DNA from: Streptomyces sp. SID8352
GTDB lineage: Bacteria; Actinomycetota; Actinomycetes; Streptomycetales; Streptomycetaceae
NCBI RefSeq assembly: GCF_009862265.1
Contig: NZ_WWGX01000043.1
Span: 58,276-122,275, forward strand
Direction: 5' to 3'
DNA length: 64,000 nucleotides
Part shown: piece after piece, positions 1 through 8,739 of the stretch
How positions within the stretch are numbered: the first letter of the stretch is position 1
Layout of the letters: every line of letters begins with the position of its first letter
Translations under genes and position numbers: made by a program
The notes under the pieces: model-generated
Told to the model about the DNA's origin: nothing
The model's input: only the letters and a program-made list of their open reading frames with translations
Databases searched by the model: none

Positions 1-2
1 CC

Positions 3-647
3 GGCTGCTTTGTGGCTGCCGCATGGCTCCTCACCCGTACCGGCTCCCGCCGTGTCTTCCTCCCTGCCGGTGCAGGTGCCGCAGCAGCGGCACTCCTCGT
101 CGGACACACCGCAGTCAGCGGATGGGGCTACGGCAACCCGGCAAGCATCCGTGCCGTTGATTCCCTATGCTCCGGAACCGACCCGCAGATCTGCGTTCCG
201 CCTGAGTACCGTTCCTATATTCCGCAGATCCGCCGCAGCACCCAAGGCCCACTCGGCGCTCTGGTCGCCGCCGGCGTCACACGTCCGAAGCGGATGGAAA
301 TCCTCTCGCCGTCGGTGAAGCCCGCACCGGGCGTATGGCGGCTGCACTGGTCACTTCCTGCCGTTCATCAGCAGGCCGCCTACCACACGGCAGCTGATGT
401 CATGGCAATATCGGCTGTCGAGGGAACGGCGGCCCAGCACGGAAAGCAGTCCTGCGCAGGCCCGTCCGCTCCGGAACTCGTGTGGGCCACTGCTGTTGCA
501 GGCGACAGGGAGGCGGTACGCCGGGGAACCGCTCCGCAGTTGTGGAGCCTGGTAGGTCCAGTCCTCGACGAGCCAGTGAAACAGCAGTCCGCCTGGTTCA
601 CGCAGCAGGTTCTCAACCACGCCTGCCCAGTGCAGGGAGCGCGATGA
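3..647 (+). CDS. membrane protein, 5' part outside window (ABC-permease-associated type)
   Basis: The frame is open to the left edge, so the N-terminus is missing. About 210 residues are visible. A hydrophobic Ala/Leu-rich membrane segment (about residues 15-40) is followed by an extracytoplasmic-looking part with a Cys pair around CSGTDPQICVPPEYR. A Cys-rich 'xCVxPEHR'-like segment after a membrane helix is familiar from Streptomyces ABC-permease-associated membrane proteins (my recollection of the DUF7224 type; not certain). The stop overlaps the next start as ATGA, so the two genes are translationally coupled. They may be the tail of an ABC export operon whose ATPase lies outside the window. 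The function is not established. Confidence 0.6.
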   Translation, partial: GCFVAAAWLLTRTGSRRVFLPAGAGAAAAALLVGHTAVSGWGYGNPASIRAVDSLCSGTDPQICVPPEYRSYIPQIRRSTQGPLGALVAAGVTRPKRMEILSPSVKPAPGVWRLHWSLPAVHQQAAYHTAADVMAISAVEGTAAQHGKQSCAGPSAPELVWATAVAGDREAVRRGTAPQLWSLVGPVLDEPVKQQSAWFTQQVLNHACPVQGAR

Positions 648-1201
648 GGCTCTATGTGATATCAGTGCGGAAATGGTGGACCACGGCGGTAGCCGTCATC
701 TTTATGGCGGTGGTATGTCAGCTTTCCGGCAAGAGCAGTATCGAGTTGCCCGCACTCAACGGCAGTGGCGTCACTCCCTTGGCCTACTTCACTCCCCTGC
801 TGGTGTCTTCCGCGGTCCTCTACTGTCTCAACCGGCGCGCAGATCACATCGAGAGGACCGCCGCGGTCGCTGTCGCTGTGATCGATGCGGCCTTCGTGGC
901 ATTCGTCTTCGCTCTGTGTCTGACAGCCGGTTTCGTCACGGGCTTCGACACCGCCCGCAACGTCATACTGCTGACCTGCATCGGCATCCTGGTCGCCCAG
1001 GTGGGCAACAGCGCATCAGGTATCGCCACGGGCATGATGCTGCTGATCGCCGGCGTCGTCGCGGGACGTGGCCCGGCAGGAAGCCACGCCTGGTGGGCGG
1101 TGGTCCTGTATCCGTCGAGCAGTGTTCCCGCGTGGTCCCTGACCGCGGTACTGCTGGCAGCCGCGGGCATCCGTTCCGTCAAATCCTCCGGGAAGCCGTA
1201 G
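644..1201 (+). CDS. six-helix integral membrane protein, translationally coupled
   Basis: 185 residues, nearly all hydrophobic, with about five or six predicted membrane helices and short polar loops (RKWW near the N-terminus, RRADHIERT in the middle). The ATG at 644 overlaps the TGA of the preceding gene, which fixes the start even though no separate ribosome binding site is needed. I recognise no enzymatic motif. Being the last gene of a coupled pair of membrane proteins, it is most simply a permease-like subunit or accessory of the same exporter. No close family is recognised. Confidence 0.65.
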   Translation: MRLYVISVRKWWTTAVAVIFMAVVCQLSGKSSIELPALNGSGVTPLAYFTPLLVSSAVLYCLNRRADHIERTAAVAVAVIDAAFVAFVFALCLTAGFVTGFDTARNVILLTCIGILVAQVGNSASGIATGMMLLIAGVVAGRGPAGSHAWWAVVLYPSSSVPAWSLTAVLLAAAGIRSVKSSGKP

Positions 1202-2075
1202 CCCTTCCTCCGAGGCCACCGGGAACCTCAACGGGCCATGCCGGGCCCGTACCAGCCGGGCCTTCGTCGCCCAGGCCACCGATTCCGGGCAAACCGTGAA
1301 CCGGCCAGGCGGGAGTCGGCCCTTCGAGTCGTACTGACCGGACCTCGGCGACGAAACAGGTAGACCCGCACGTCTATGGGTGCAGTCCTGGCCGGCCGGA
1401 CTTCTTCGGTGGAAGAGGTGCGGCGGGATCGGCGGGTGACTCGGAGAATCCGTGCCGGAAGGCCTTCCGTGGATATGTCCATGGCAATCCACAGGACGAG
1501 AGCCCCGGCCCGGTCTGCTGCCCGGCTGCGGCGCGGAGTCTCGGTGGTCGCTCTCGGAGCGTCCGGCAGCCTGGCTCTTGGCACCGCGCGGACCTCGGCA
1601 CGCCGCGGTCCGCGCGGTGCCGGGTTCTGAGCGGACCGGATCATGGCGACGCGCCTCGGCTGCCAGTCCTGACGCTCGGTGGCGCAGTACGCCGACGGGC
1701 CCGGGTACCGTCTGTACTCGGCCGCTGTGGTCCGGGGGGTGCCCGGCATCGGATTCATGGCCGACGCTGCACTGCAGCGCACCCTGCCTGCCGCTTCGCG
1801 GCGAGACGCGGCTCTGATCGACTTCACGAGGTATGGGGGCCGGTGCCGCTGGAGCTGGGCCGGACATGACCTCGGGCCGACCCGCTCCACCTTCTGCCCG
1901 GATGGGCCCGCACGGCCGTGCGGCCCCATCCGCGTCATCCCTTGCTCTGCGGACGCACGCGCCCCGGGGGAGTGCGTCCCGCCTCCCCGGTGGGAGACGA
2001 ATGGGACGTGATCATGGCGTGCTGACGCGGTCGGACGCTGGGAAGCGCCGGATGGCGCTGCACGTGTGCACTGCG
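1202..2075. other. 874-base stretch with no supported gene
   Basis: Open frames exist on both strands, but all have Streptomyces-atypical composition (Arg/Pro/Ser-rich, no motif). The longest minus-strand frame runs antisense-like into uppP. A strong hairpin is present (listed separately). No family remnants are recognised, so this is either degenerate sequence or long untranslated DNA 3' to both flanking genes. Confidence 0.5.
1901..1930. repeat. 30-base near-perfect inverted repeat
   Basis: GATGGGCCCGCACG is followed directly by its reverse complement with one mismatch, centred at 1915/1916. It lies between genes that converge on it (membrane pair on plus, uppP on minus). It could be a bidirectional terminator or a dispersed palindromic element. 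There is no U-tract, as is usual in Streptomyces. Confidence 0.55.
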
Positions 2076-2951
2076 TCAGCCCGCGGACTCCGCCGCGTGC
2101 GGGCTCAGCGCACCCGTCGCGATCAGCGCGAGGATCACGACGCCCAGCGCCACGCGGTACCAGACGAACGGCATGAAGCTCTTGGTGGAGATGAACTTCA
2201 TGAACCACGCGATGACCGCGTACCCGGAGGCGAAGGCGACGATCGTCGCGAACAGCGTCGGTCCCCAGGACACATGGCCGCTGCCCATGGCGTCCTTCAG
2301 CTCGAACAGCCCGGAGGCCAGCACCGCGGGGATCGCCAGCAGGAACGAGTACCGGGCGGCGGCCTCGCGGCGGTAGCCCATGAACAGGCCGCCGCTGATG
2401 GTCGCTCCGGAGCGGGAGACGCCCGGGATCAGCGCCATCGCCTGGCAGGCGCCGTAGATCAGGCCGTCGCGCACGCCGATGTCGGTCAGCTCCTTGCGCC
2501 GCCGGGGCGCGCGGTGCCGGCCGCCCTGCTCGTCCCGGGCCGCGAGCCGGTCCGCGACGCCGATGACCACACCGACGACGATCAGCATCGTCGCGGTCAG
2601 CCGCAGATCGCGGAACGGGCCCTCGATCTGGTCCTTGAGGGTCAGGCCGAGCACCCCGATCGGGATGGAGCCGACGATCACCAGCCAGCCCATCCGGGCG
2701 TCCGGGTCGCGGCGCATCGAGCGGTCGGTGAGCGAACGCGTCCAGGCGGCGAGGATGCGTCCGATGTCCTTGCGGAAGTAGATGAGGACGGCGGCCTCGG
2801 TGCCGATCTGGGTGATGGCCGTGAAGGCCGCCCCGGGGTCGTGCCAGCCGGAGAACGCCGCGGTCAGCCGCAGGTGCGCGCTGGAGGAGACGGGAAGGAA
2901 CTCGGTCAGCCCCTGGACGAGTCCGAGGACGAGGGATTCAAACCAAGACAT
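2076..2951 (-). CDS. uppP: undecaprenyl-diphosphatase UppP (BacA family)
   Basis: 291 residues, the family's usual length. It dephosphorylates undecaprenyl pyrophosphate at the membrane to recycle the lipid carrier of peptidoglycan and other envelope polymers, and raised dosage gives bacitracin tolerance. Visible signatures are the N-terminal GLTEFLPVSSSAHL block (E and S/H of the active site) and the second conserved block PGVSRSGATIS with its catalytic Arg. About eight membrane helices are apparent. The ATG at 2951 (MSWFESLVLGLVQG) is chosen because family alignment begins there; the upstream in-frame extension is Arg/Pro-rich and not conserved. No clear Shine-Dalgarno precedes it. Confidence 0.95.
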   Translation of the reverse strand: MSWFESLVLGLVQGLTEFLPVSSSAHLRLTAAFSGWHDPGAAFTAITQIGTEAAVLIYFRKDIGRILAAWTRSLTDRSMRRDPDARMGWLVIVGSIPIGVLGLTLKDQIEGPFRDLRLTATMLIVVGVVIGVADRLAARDEQGGRHRAPRRRKELTDIGVRDGLIYGACQAMALIPGVSRSGATISGGLFMGYRREAAARYSFLLAIPAVLASGLFELKDAMGSGHVSWGPTLFATIVAFASGYAVIAWFMKFISTKSFMPFVWYRVALGVVILALIATGALSPHAAESAG

Positions 2952-3140
2952 GGAGTTAAGGAGTCCAAGTGCCGATCGAGGAGCGAAGACGACGGGCACA
3001 CCCGGACGGCGTACAAGCGTGCGCCCAGGCGTGTCGAGGGGCAGCGTAGCGCCCGAAAGTAAAGACGGGGCCACAGGGGTGAACGGGCCCTGCGGCCCCC
3101 TGCCCGGCCCGGTCCCCGGCCGCCGTCCGGAGCGTGCCGG

Positions 3141-3197
3141 GCGCGGCCGTCAGCGCCCGCGTCGCCATCCGTGACCGCGCGGCCGTCAGCGCCCGCG
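3141..3197. repeat. 21-base direct repeat spanning the end of the TVP38-type gene
   Basis: GCGCGGCCGTCAGCGCCCGC plus G occurs at 3141-3161 and again at 3177-3197. The second copy contains the stop codon (3186-3188) of the membrane-protein gene; the first copy lies just beyond it. A short tandem duplication of the gene's 3' tip is the simplest reading. Confidence 0.7.
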
Positions 3198-4034
3198 CAG
3201 CCGGTGCCGCTTGCGCCAGGCCACCACGGCACCGGCGATGCCCGGCAGCGCGATGCAGGCCAGCGCGATCAGGAAGGCGGGGGAGGTCGGTGCCGAGGCG
3301 CGGGCCCCGGCGACCACGTAGGCGGCGGTGTTCGGCACCGAGCCGAGTGCCGTGGCCAGCAGGAACGGCAGCAGGCCCATCCGCGAGACGGCCGCGCAGT
3401 AGTTGACCGCGACGAAGGGCACGCCCGGGAAGAGCCGCGCCGCCAGCACCGAACGGAAGCCGTGCCTGCTGAGCTGCCCATCCGCTGCCCTCAGCCACCG
3501 GCCCCGCAGCAGCGGACGCAGCGCCTCCTGGCCCAGGACCCGGCCCAGGCAGAAGGCGGTCCCGGCGCCGAGCACCGTACCCGCGAGGGCGGCGGCCAGG
3601 CCCAGCTGCGAGGCGAACAGGGCCCCGGCGGCCAGGTTCAGCAGCGGGCGCGGCACGAAGGCCACGGTGCACAGCCCGTACGCCACCGCGTAGGCCAGGG
3701 CGGCGGCGGCTCCGCCGAGGTGCGGTGGCCAGCCCCGGGTCAGCATGTCCTGCGGCTGGTACAGCACCACGGCGGTGGCGGCCGACGCGAGCAGGACGAC
3801 GAGCAGCGACAGCCGGGACCACGGGGAGAGCAGTGCTCTCGTCACCCGGGCGGCGGCGCCGGCGGACGCCCCGGCACACGGTCCCGTGACGGCGGCGGGG
3901 CCCGCGGTGGTGACGGCGCTTCCGGCGGTGCCGGTCATCGTCGCCGTGATGGTCGTGGTGACGGAGAACCCCGTCCCGGCGGTCCGGGAAGAGACCGCGG
4001 CGGTGCCCCCAGAGCGGGTGGTGGCATCGAGCAT
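3186..4034 (-). CDS. TVP38/TMEM64 (VTT/SNARE-associated) family membrane protein
   Basis: 282 residues. An N-terminal Thr/Ala-rich, probably disordered stretch of about 65 residues is followed by five or six membrane helices. The core contains the VTT-family pattern: a re-entrant-loop region with FVPRPLLNLAAGALF, a GxxxAFxLGRxLG segment, and RLFPGVPFVAVNY followed by SRMGLLPFLLATALGSVPNT. The family resembles DedA proteins, implicated in lipid scrambling and membrane homeostasis; substrate unknown. The ATG at 4034 is a plausible start, but a later one inside the low-complexity part cannot be excluded. Divergent from the methyltransferase-like gene at 4285. Confidence 0.85.
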   Translation of the reverse strand: MLDATTRSGGTAAVSSRTAGTGFSVTTTITATMTGTAGSAVTTAGPAAVTGPCAGASAGAAARVTRALLSPWSRLSLLVVLLASAATAVVLYQPQDMLTRGWPPHLGGAAAALAYAVAYGLCTVAFVPRPLLNLAAGALFASQLGLAAALAGTVLGAGTAFCLGRVLGQEALRPLLRGRWLRAADGQLSRHGFRSVLAARLFPGVPFVAVNYCAAVSRMGLLPFLLATALGSVPNTAAYVVAGARASAPTSPAFLIALACIALPGIAGAVVAWRKRHRLRGR

Positions 4035-4284
4035 CCGGTGACAGTAGCCGACATCCGTGTGTGATCGCCGTATGGTGCCGCGCCGCAACCGTTCCGCCGC
4101 GCCGCCGCGCGCCCCCTGTGCCGCGCCCGTCCCACCCCGCCCCGCGCCGCCTGCTCCGTCTGCGCCGCGCCGCCCCGTCTCGCGCTGCCTGCTCCGCCCC
4201 GCCCCGCGTCCCCCGCCCCGCGCAGCCCCCCGGCGTCCCTGCCCTCCCCGCCGCGCTCCCGGCCCGCCCCGGCACAATGGCCCG

Positions 4285-5130
4285 GTGAACGAAGCCGTGC
4301 CCGTCTCCCTCGTCACCGGACAGGGGACCGTCAAGCTGATGCCCGACGTCGACCGCGAGCGGGCCTGGCTGCTCACCGTCGACGGTGCCCCGCAGTCCTA
4401 CGTGGACCTGGACGACCCGGAGCACCTGGAGTTCGAGTACACCCGCCGGATCGGGCACGCCCTGGACGTCCTCGCCGCACCGGGCCGCCCGCTGGACGTG
4501 CTGCACCTCGGTGGCGGCGCGCTCACCCTGCCCCGGTACGTGGCCGCCACCCGGCCCGGCTCCCGGCAGGACGTGGTCGAGGCCGACGGAGGACTGCTCG
4601 GCCTCGTCCTGGAGCATCTGCCGCTGCCGGAGGGCGCGGGTGTCACCGCGCACGCCGCCGACGCCCGAGCCTGGCTGGAGGAGGCCCCGGACGACTCGGC
4701 CGACGTGATCGTCGCCGATGTCTTCGGGGGCTCGCGGGTACCGGCGTCGCTCGCCTCGGCCGGATACGCCCGCGCGGCGGCACGGGTGCTGCGGAGCGGC
4801 GGGGTGTACCTGGCCAACCTCGCGGACCAGGCGCCGTTCGGCTTCCTGCGGTCCCAACTCGCCGGTTTCGCCCAGCTCTTCGCGGAGGTGGTGGTCGTGG
4901 CGGAACCGGGGGTGCTGCGCGGCCGCCGGTTCGGCAACGCCGTGGTCCTGGCCTCCCGGCAGCCCCTGGACACGGCCGCGCTGGCCCGGTGCTGCGCGGC
5001 CGACGCCTTCCCGGCCCGGGTCGTGCACGGACCGGCCCTGCGGGAACTGGTCGGGGGCGCCCGGCCGGTGCGGGACGAGGACGCGCGGCCCTCGCCCCCG
5101 CCGCCGGACGGGGCGTTCGGCATCGGCTGA
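4285..5130 (+). CDS. spermidine-synthase-like methyltransferase-fold protein
   Basis: 281 residues from a GTG at 4285; upstream in-frame sequence is low-complexity Pro/Arg. The Rossmann signature VLHLGGGALTLPRYVAATRPG and the acidic cofactor-binding turn VVEADGG correspond to the spermidine synthase/class I methyltransferase motif I, followed by DARAWLEE and DVIVADVFGGSRVP. The N-terminal domain has the beta-rich start and YVDLDDPEHLEFEYTRR segment of spermidine synthases. Actinobacterial members of this group are often not proven polyamine enzymes, because aminopropyl-donor-binding residues are variable. There is no neighbouring SAM decarboxylase, so the substrate is open. Confidence 0.85.
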   Translation: MNEAVPVSLVTGQGTVKLMPDVDRERAWLLTVDGAPQSYVDLDDPEHLEFEYTRRIGHALDVLAAPGRPLDVLHLGGGALTLPRYVAATRPGSRQDVVEADGGLLGLVLEHLPLPEGAGVTAHAADARAWLEEAPDDSADVIVADVFGGSRVPASLASAGYARAAARVLRSGGVYLANLADQAPFGFLRSQLAGFAQLFAEVVVVAEPGVLRGRRFGNAVVLASRQPLDTAALARCCAADAFPARVVHGPALRELVGGARPVRDEDARPSPPPPDGAFGIG

Positions 5131-5234
5131 CGGGGCGGCGGGGCCGGACGGGGCGCGGGCGCGGGCGGACTTGCCGCCGGTCCACGGTCGACGGTCCGCG
5201 GCGTCCGGAGCGCCGGTCCGGACGCGTACGGGGG

Positions 5235-6308
5235 CTATCCCTCCGTCGGGGGCTCCTCGGTCAGCCGCACCGTGCTCAGGATCTTCTGGACCGTCTCGTC
5301 CGGCACCTCGTCGGTGACGCCCTTGGCGCCGTACAGGTTCCAGGTGACGAAGTCGCCCGCGCCGTTCTTGAAGGCGAAGGTGGTGGCCTTGCCCTCGCTG
5401 TCGCACTTCCCCTTCTGGGGGGTGCCCTCGGAGTGGGCCGTGATCACGCTGCCCTCGATGCCGGAGGCGGTGGTGTAGGGCTTGGCCTTGCCGTACTTGA
5501 CGCTCTTCTTGTCCGGCTGGGTGTAACCGCCGTAGATCCACCACGGCACCCGGGTCTCGGCGGCCATGTCGGTGTCCTTGGCGCCGTTCTCGCCGCGGGT
5601 GCCCGCGGTGGCGAGCGCGGTGTTCTCCTTGCGGCCGTCCTTGTTCTCGTCCGCCGAACACCACTTGGACTTGAGGTAGGCGGGCGCGGTGACGCTGGTG
5701 CGCTCCGTCTTGCCCTTCTCCTCCCACTCGAAGCCGACGCTGGTGTCGGGCGTCTCGATCTCCCAGTCGGCGGGCACGTCGAAGAGGGTGCCGAAGCGCG
5801 GGTTGGCGACGACCTTCCAGCCGGGGACGGTCGCCTCCAGCTCGCCGTCCCCCCGCTCGCTGTCGCCGCCGCGCGGGTTGCCGCCGGAGACCGGCGCGCT
5901 CGGATCCGGCGACTCCTGCGAAGGGGACGCCGAGCCGGTCGCCGATCCGCTCGCGACGGGCTTGGGGTCCTTGCCGTCGTCGGCCTTGTCGTCCTTGTCG
6001 CCGCCCAGCACCAGGAAACCGGTGACACCCGCCGCCACGACCACGGCGAGGGAGGCCACGACGGCCACCAGCCTGGTCCGGTTCCTCCCGCCGCCGCCGC
6101 CGTCGCCGCTCCCGCCGCCGACGACGGTGGGCGGCTGCGGGGTGCCCGGCGCCTGCGGAGCGCCCCACTGCGGCTGCTGCCCATAGGGGTTCGGCTGCTG
6201 GTAACCGGGCTGCTGGTACGGATTCGGCTGCTGGTATCCCGGCTGCTGGTACGGGTTGTTCTGCTGCGGGTTCTGCTCGCCCCCGGGCGGCTGCTGTCCT
6301 GGCCACAT
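5235..6308 (-). CDS. Gln/Pro-rich membrane-anchored protein with extracellular domain (paralogue A)
   Basis: 357 residues starting MWPGQQPPGG. The N-terminus carries tyrosine/proline/glutamine repeats (about four copies of NPYQQPGYQQP-like units, residues 15-50). A single membrane helix (VAVVASLAVVVAAGVTGFLVLG, about residues 80-100) and a Lys/Asp/Ser-rich linker follow. The extracellular domain of about 200 residues contains an isolated Cys pair (KSKWCSAD and KGKCDSEG) that probably forms a disulfide. The domain occurs in actinobacterial proteins of unknown function (I believe DUF8017). It is a tandem paralogue of the next gene. The role is probably in envelope sensing or secretion support but is unproven. 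Confidence 0.8.
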   Translation of the reverse strand: MWPGQQPPGGEQNPQQNNPYQQPGYQQPNPYQQPGYQQPNPYGQQPQWGAPQAPGTPQPPTVVGGGSGDGGGGGRNRTRLVAVVASLAVVVAAGVTGFLVLGGDKDDKADDGKDPKPVASGSATGSASPSQESPDPSAPVSGGNPRGGDSERGDGELEATVPGWKVVANPRFGTLFDVPADWEIETPDTSVGFEWEEKGKTERTSVTAPAYLKSKWCSADENKDGRKENTALATAGTRGENGAKDTDMAAETRVPWWIYGGYTQPDKKSVKYGKAKPYTTASGIEGSVITAHSEGTPQKGKCDSEGKATTFAFKNGAGDFVTWNLYGAKGVTDEVPDETVQKILSTVRLTEEPPTEG

Positions 6309-6412
6309 GCCCAGCACCCTAGTGGGGCCCGGGAAACGATTCGGTCACCGGCCCTTGTCAGGGACGTACCGAAACCGGGGGCGTACGGGTGCCCCCGGCC
6401 GCCCCGGCGCGG

Positions 6413-7402
6413 TCAGGTCTCCGACGGCGTGTACTCCCGCACGGTGGCGGCGATCCGCCGGACCGTGCCGTCGGGCACCTCGTCGCCGACCCCGGCGGCG
6501 CCGGTGAAGGACCAGGACACCAGGGCGCCGTCCCCGCTCCGGAAGGCGAAGGTCGTGGCCTTGCCCTCGGTGCCGCACCGGCCCTTCTTCGGCGCGCCCG
6601 CGGAGCGCGAGGTGGCGATGCTGCCGGTGATGCCGGAGGTGGTGGTGAAGGAGGAGACCGGGCCGGTCGTGACGGCCCCGCGGTCGGGCTGGGCGTACGA
6701 GCCGAAGACCCACTCCGAGGAGTCGTGCCGCGCGATCTCCTCGGTGGTGCGGGCGTCCTTGTTGCCGCGGGTCCCCGCCGCGGCCAGCCCCGTGTGCTCG
6801 ACGCGGCCGTCGCGGTCGGCGTCCTCGCCGCACCACTTCTCCTTGAGCACAGCCGGCGCCTTCATGCCGACGAGCATCTTCTCGTCGGGGTCCTGGTCGT
6901 CCGTGACCCAGCTGACCCAGGTGACCGGCTTGAGCGCCCAGGCGGCCGGCACGTCGAAGGCGACGCCGAGAGCGGGGTTGACCACCGTCTTCCAGCCGTC
7001 GACCGTCGGGCGCGGCCCGTCGTCGCCGTCCCGGCGGTCGTCGGCGGCAGGCGACGCGGACGCCGGCGGCTCCGGCGCCGCCGAGGAGGAGGCGGGCGGG
7101 GCCGGATCGGCCCGGTCGTCCCCGCCACCGCCCAGCAGGACGATCCCGGTCACCGAGGCGGCGACCACGACGGCCGCCGCGGCGACGGTGGCGATCACGC
7201 CGGTCCGCCCGCCTCCCGGCCGGGAGGGACCGCCGCCGGCCGGGGGAGCGGTGGTGGCCGCGGGGACGGCGGTGACCGTGGGCGCGTTCCAGGGGGCGGG
7301 TCCCCCTCCGGCGGGGGGAGGGGGCTGCTGCTGGTATCCGGGCTGGTGGTACGGGTTGGGCCGTCCCGGCCCCCCGGCGGACGACTGCTCTCCTGGCCAC
7401 AT
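6413..7402 (-). CDS. membrane-anchored protein with extracellular domain (paralogue B)
   Basis: 329 residues, beginning MWPGEQSSAG, the same N-terminal tag as its downstream neighbour. Architecture is the same: Pro/Gly/Tyr-rich cytoplasmic tail with fewer repeats, one membrane helix at about residues 70-95, an acidic linker, then an extracellular domain. Matching landmarks are GWKTVVNPALGVAFDVPAAW, the first Cys (KEKWCGED), AGTRGNKDA and the second Cys (KKGRCGTEGKATTFAFRS). The two genes are separated by about 100 bases and are a clear tandem duplication. The ATG at 7402 is chosen over an ATC/GTG-type start further up because the MWPG motif is shared. Function unknown. Confidence 0.8.
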   Translation of the reverse strand: MWPGEQSSAGGPGRPNPYHQPGYQQQPPPPAGGGPAPWNAPTVTAVPAATTAPPAGGGPSRPGGGRTGVIATVAAAAVVVAASVTGIVLLGGGGDDRADPAPPASSSAAPEPPASASPAADDRRDGDDGPRPTVDGWKTVVNPALGVAFDVPAAWALKPVTWVSWVTDDQDPDEKMLVGMKAPAVLKEKWCGEDADRDGRVEHTGLAAAGTRGNKDARTTEEIARHDSSEWVFGSYAQPDRGAVTTGPVSSFTTTSGITGSIATSRSAGAPKKGRCGTEGKATTFAFRSGDGALVSWSFTGAAGVGDEVPDGTVRRIAATVREYTPSET

Positions 7403-7472
7403 GGGCGGCAAGCATACGGTGATCACCGGTCCGCGCCGGCCCGCGGATGCTACTCACTGGTAACATGTCGTC

Positions 7473-7943
7473 ATGAGCGCAGACCAGATGTCGATCGGCG
7501 AGCTGCTCGCCGCCACGGTGCCCATGGTGCGGACCCTGGGCCTGGAGTACCTGGAGACCACCCCGGAGCGGGCGGTCCTCGCCCTGCCCGACCGGAGCGA
7601 GTACCGCAACCACGTGGGCGGCCCGCACGCCGGGGCCATGTTCACCCTCGGCGAGTCCGCCAGCGGTGCCGTCGTACTGGCCGCCTTCGGGGACCAGCTC
7701 TCCCGGGCCGTCCCGCTGCCGGTCAACGCCGAGATCGCGTTCAGGAGGATCGCCCTGGGGCCCGTCACCGCGACCGCCACGCTCGGCCGCCCGGCGGCCG
7801 AGGTCGTCGCGGAGCTGGACGAGGGCAGCCGCCCGGAGTTCCCGGTGAGCGTCGCGATCCGCCGCGAGGACGGCACGGTGACCGGGGAGATGACGGTGAC
7901 GTGGACCCTCCGGCCCAGCGAGCGGGCCGAGGCGACCCGGTAG
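7473..7943 (+). CDS. hotdog-fold protein (DUF4442/PaaI-like thioesterase)
   Basis: 156 residues with the single hotdog domain of the DUF4442 group. The helix region carries YRNHVGGPHAGAMFTLGESA, where HxG and the GExA helix form the usual substrate pocket, and it ends with a beta-strand GEMTVTWTLRP. Related proteins hydrolyse acyl-CoA or acyl-ACP thioesters, but this subgroup is experimentally poorly defined. Starts with ATG at 7473, divergent from paralogue B with only about 70 bases between starts, so both promoters share this short region. Confidence 0.85.
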   Translation: MSADQMSIGELLAATVPMVRTLGLEYLETTPERAVLALPDRSEYRNHVGGPHAGAMFTLGESASGAVVLAAFGDQLSRAVPLPVNAEIAFRRIALGPVTATATLGRPAAEVVAELDEGSRPEFPVSVAIRREDGTVTGEMTVTWTLRPSERAEATR

Positions 7944-8034
7944 GCTTTCTCGGGAGACGCCCGGACCAGGGCGCACCCCGGGAAGCGGCGCGCCGCGCCC
8001 GGAGCGGAGGGCACGCGAATCGGAGGGGGCTGCG

Positions 8035-8685
8035 TTGCACGTCCAGGAATGGCTCGACACGGTTCCCGCGGCGGCCGTCTACGCCGTCGTCGGCCTGGTC
8101 ATCGGTCTGGAGAGCCTGGGCATCCCCCTGCCGGGCGAGATCATCCTGGTCTCGGCGGCGCTCCTCTCCTCCCAGCACGGCGGGATCGACCCGTTCGTCC
8201 TGGGCGCCTGCGCCACCGCCGGCGCGATCATCGGCGACTCCATCGGCTACGCCATCGGACGCAAGGGCGGCCGGCCCCTGCTGGCCTGGCTCGGCCGGAA
8301 GTTCCCGAAACACTTCAGCGAGGGGCACATCGCCACCGCCGAGCGGTCCTTCCAGAAGTGGGGCATGTGGGCCGTCTTCTTCGGCCGCTTCGTCGCCCTG
8401 CTGCGCATCTTCGCCGGTCCGCTGGCCGGTGTGCTGCGCATGCCCTACTGGAAGTTCCTGACCGCCAACATCCTGGGCGGCATCCTCTGGGCGGGCGGCA
8501 CCACGGCCGTCATCTACTACCTCGGCGTCGTCGCGGAGTCCTGGCTCAAGCGCTTCTCCTGGCTGGGCCTGGTGGCCGCGGTCGCCATCGGCATCGGCTC
8601 CATGCTGATCGTCAAGCGCAAGGCGGCCAAGGCGCAGTCCGCCCAGCGGCAGCCCGAGACGGAGCCGGTCGCGGCCGGCGACTGA
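8035..8685 (+). CDS. DedA family membrane protein
   Basis: 216 residues from a TTG start at 8035, preceded by a good GGAGGGGG ribosome binding site about six bases upstream. Family signatures are ESLGIPLPGEIILVSAALL near the N-terminus, GxIIGDSIGYAIGRKGG, and the helix-loop with FFGRFVALLRIFAGPLAG (conserved Arg pair of DedA proteins). It ends in two further helices and a Lys/Gln-rich cytoplasmic tail. DedA proteins are membrane transporters or scramblases affecting undecaprenyl-phosphate and phospholipid distribution and proton-motive-force homeostasis. This is the second DedA/VTT-type protein of the window, and uppP is about 5 kb away. Confidence 0.93.
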   Translation: MHVQEWLDTVPAAAVYAVVGLVIGLESLGIPLPGEIILVSAALLSSQHGGIDPFVLGACATAGAIIGDSIGYAIGRKGGRPLLAWLGRKFPKHFSEGHIATAERSFQKWGMWAVFFGRFVALLRIFAGPLAGVLRMPYWKFLTANILGGILWAGGTTAVIYYLGVVAESWLKRFSWLGLVAAVAIGIGSMLIVKRKAAKAQSAQRQPETEPVAAGD

Positions 8686-8739
8686 ACCCGGCCGTTCAAC
8701 GCTGCGGCGGGGCAAGGGTCCGGCGCACCGGCCGCACGC

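Noticed and set aside
2956..6306. 1116-codon minus-strand open frame
   Set aside because: It runs antisense or out of frame through four better-supported genes, and its translation is Arg/Gly/Ala-rich without motifs; a high-GC shadow frame.
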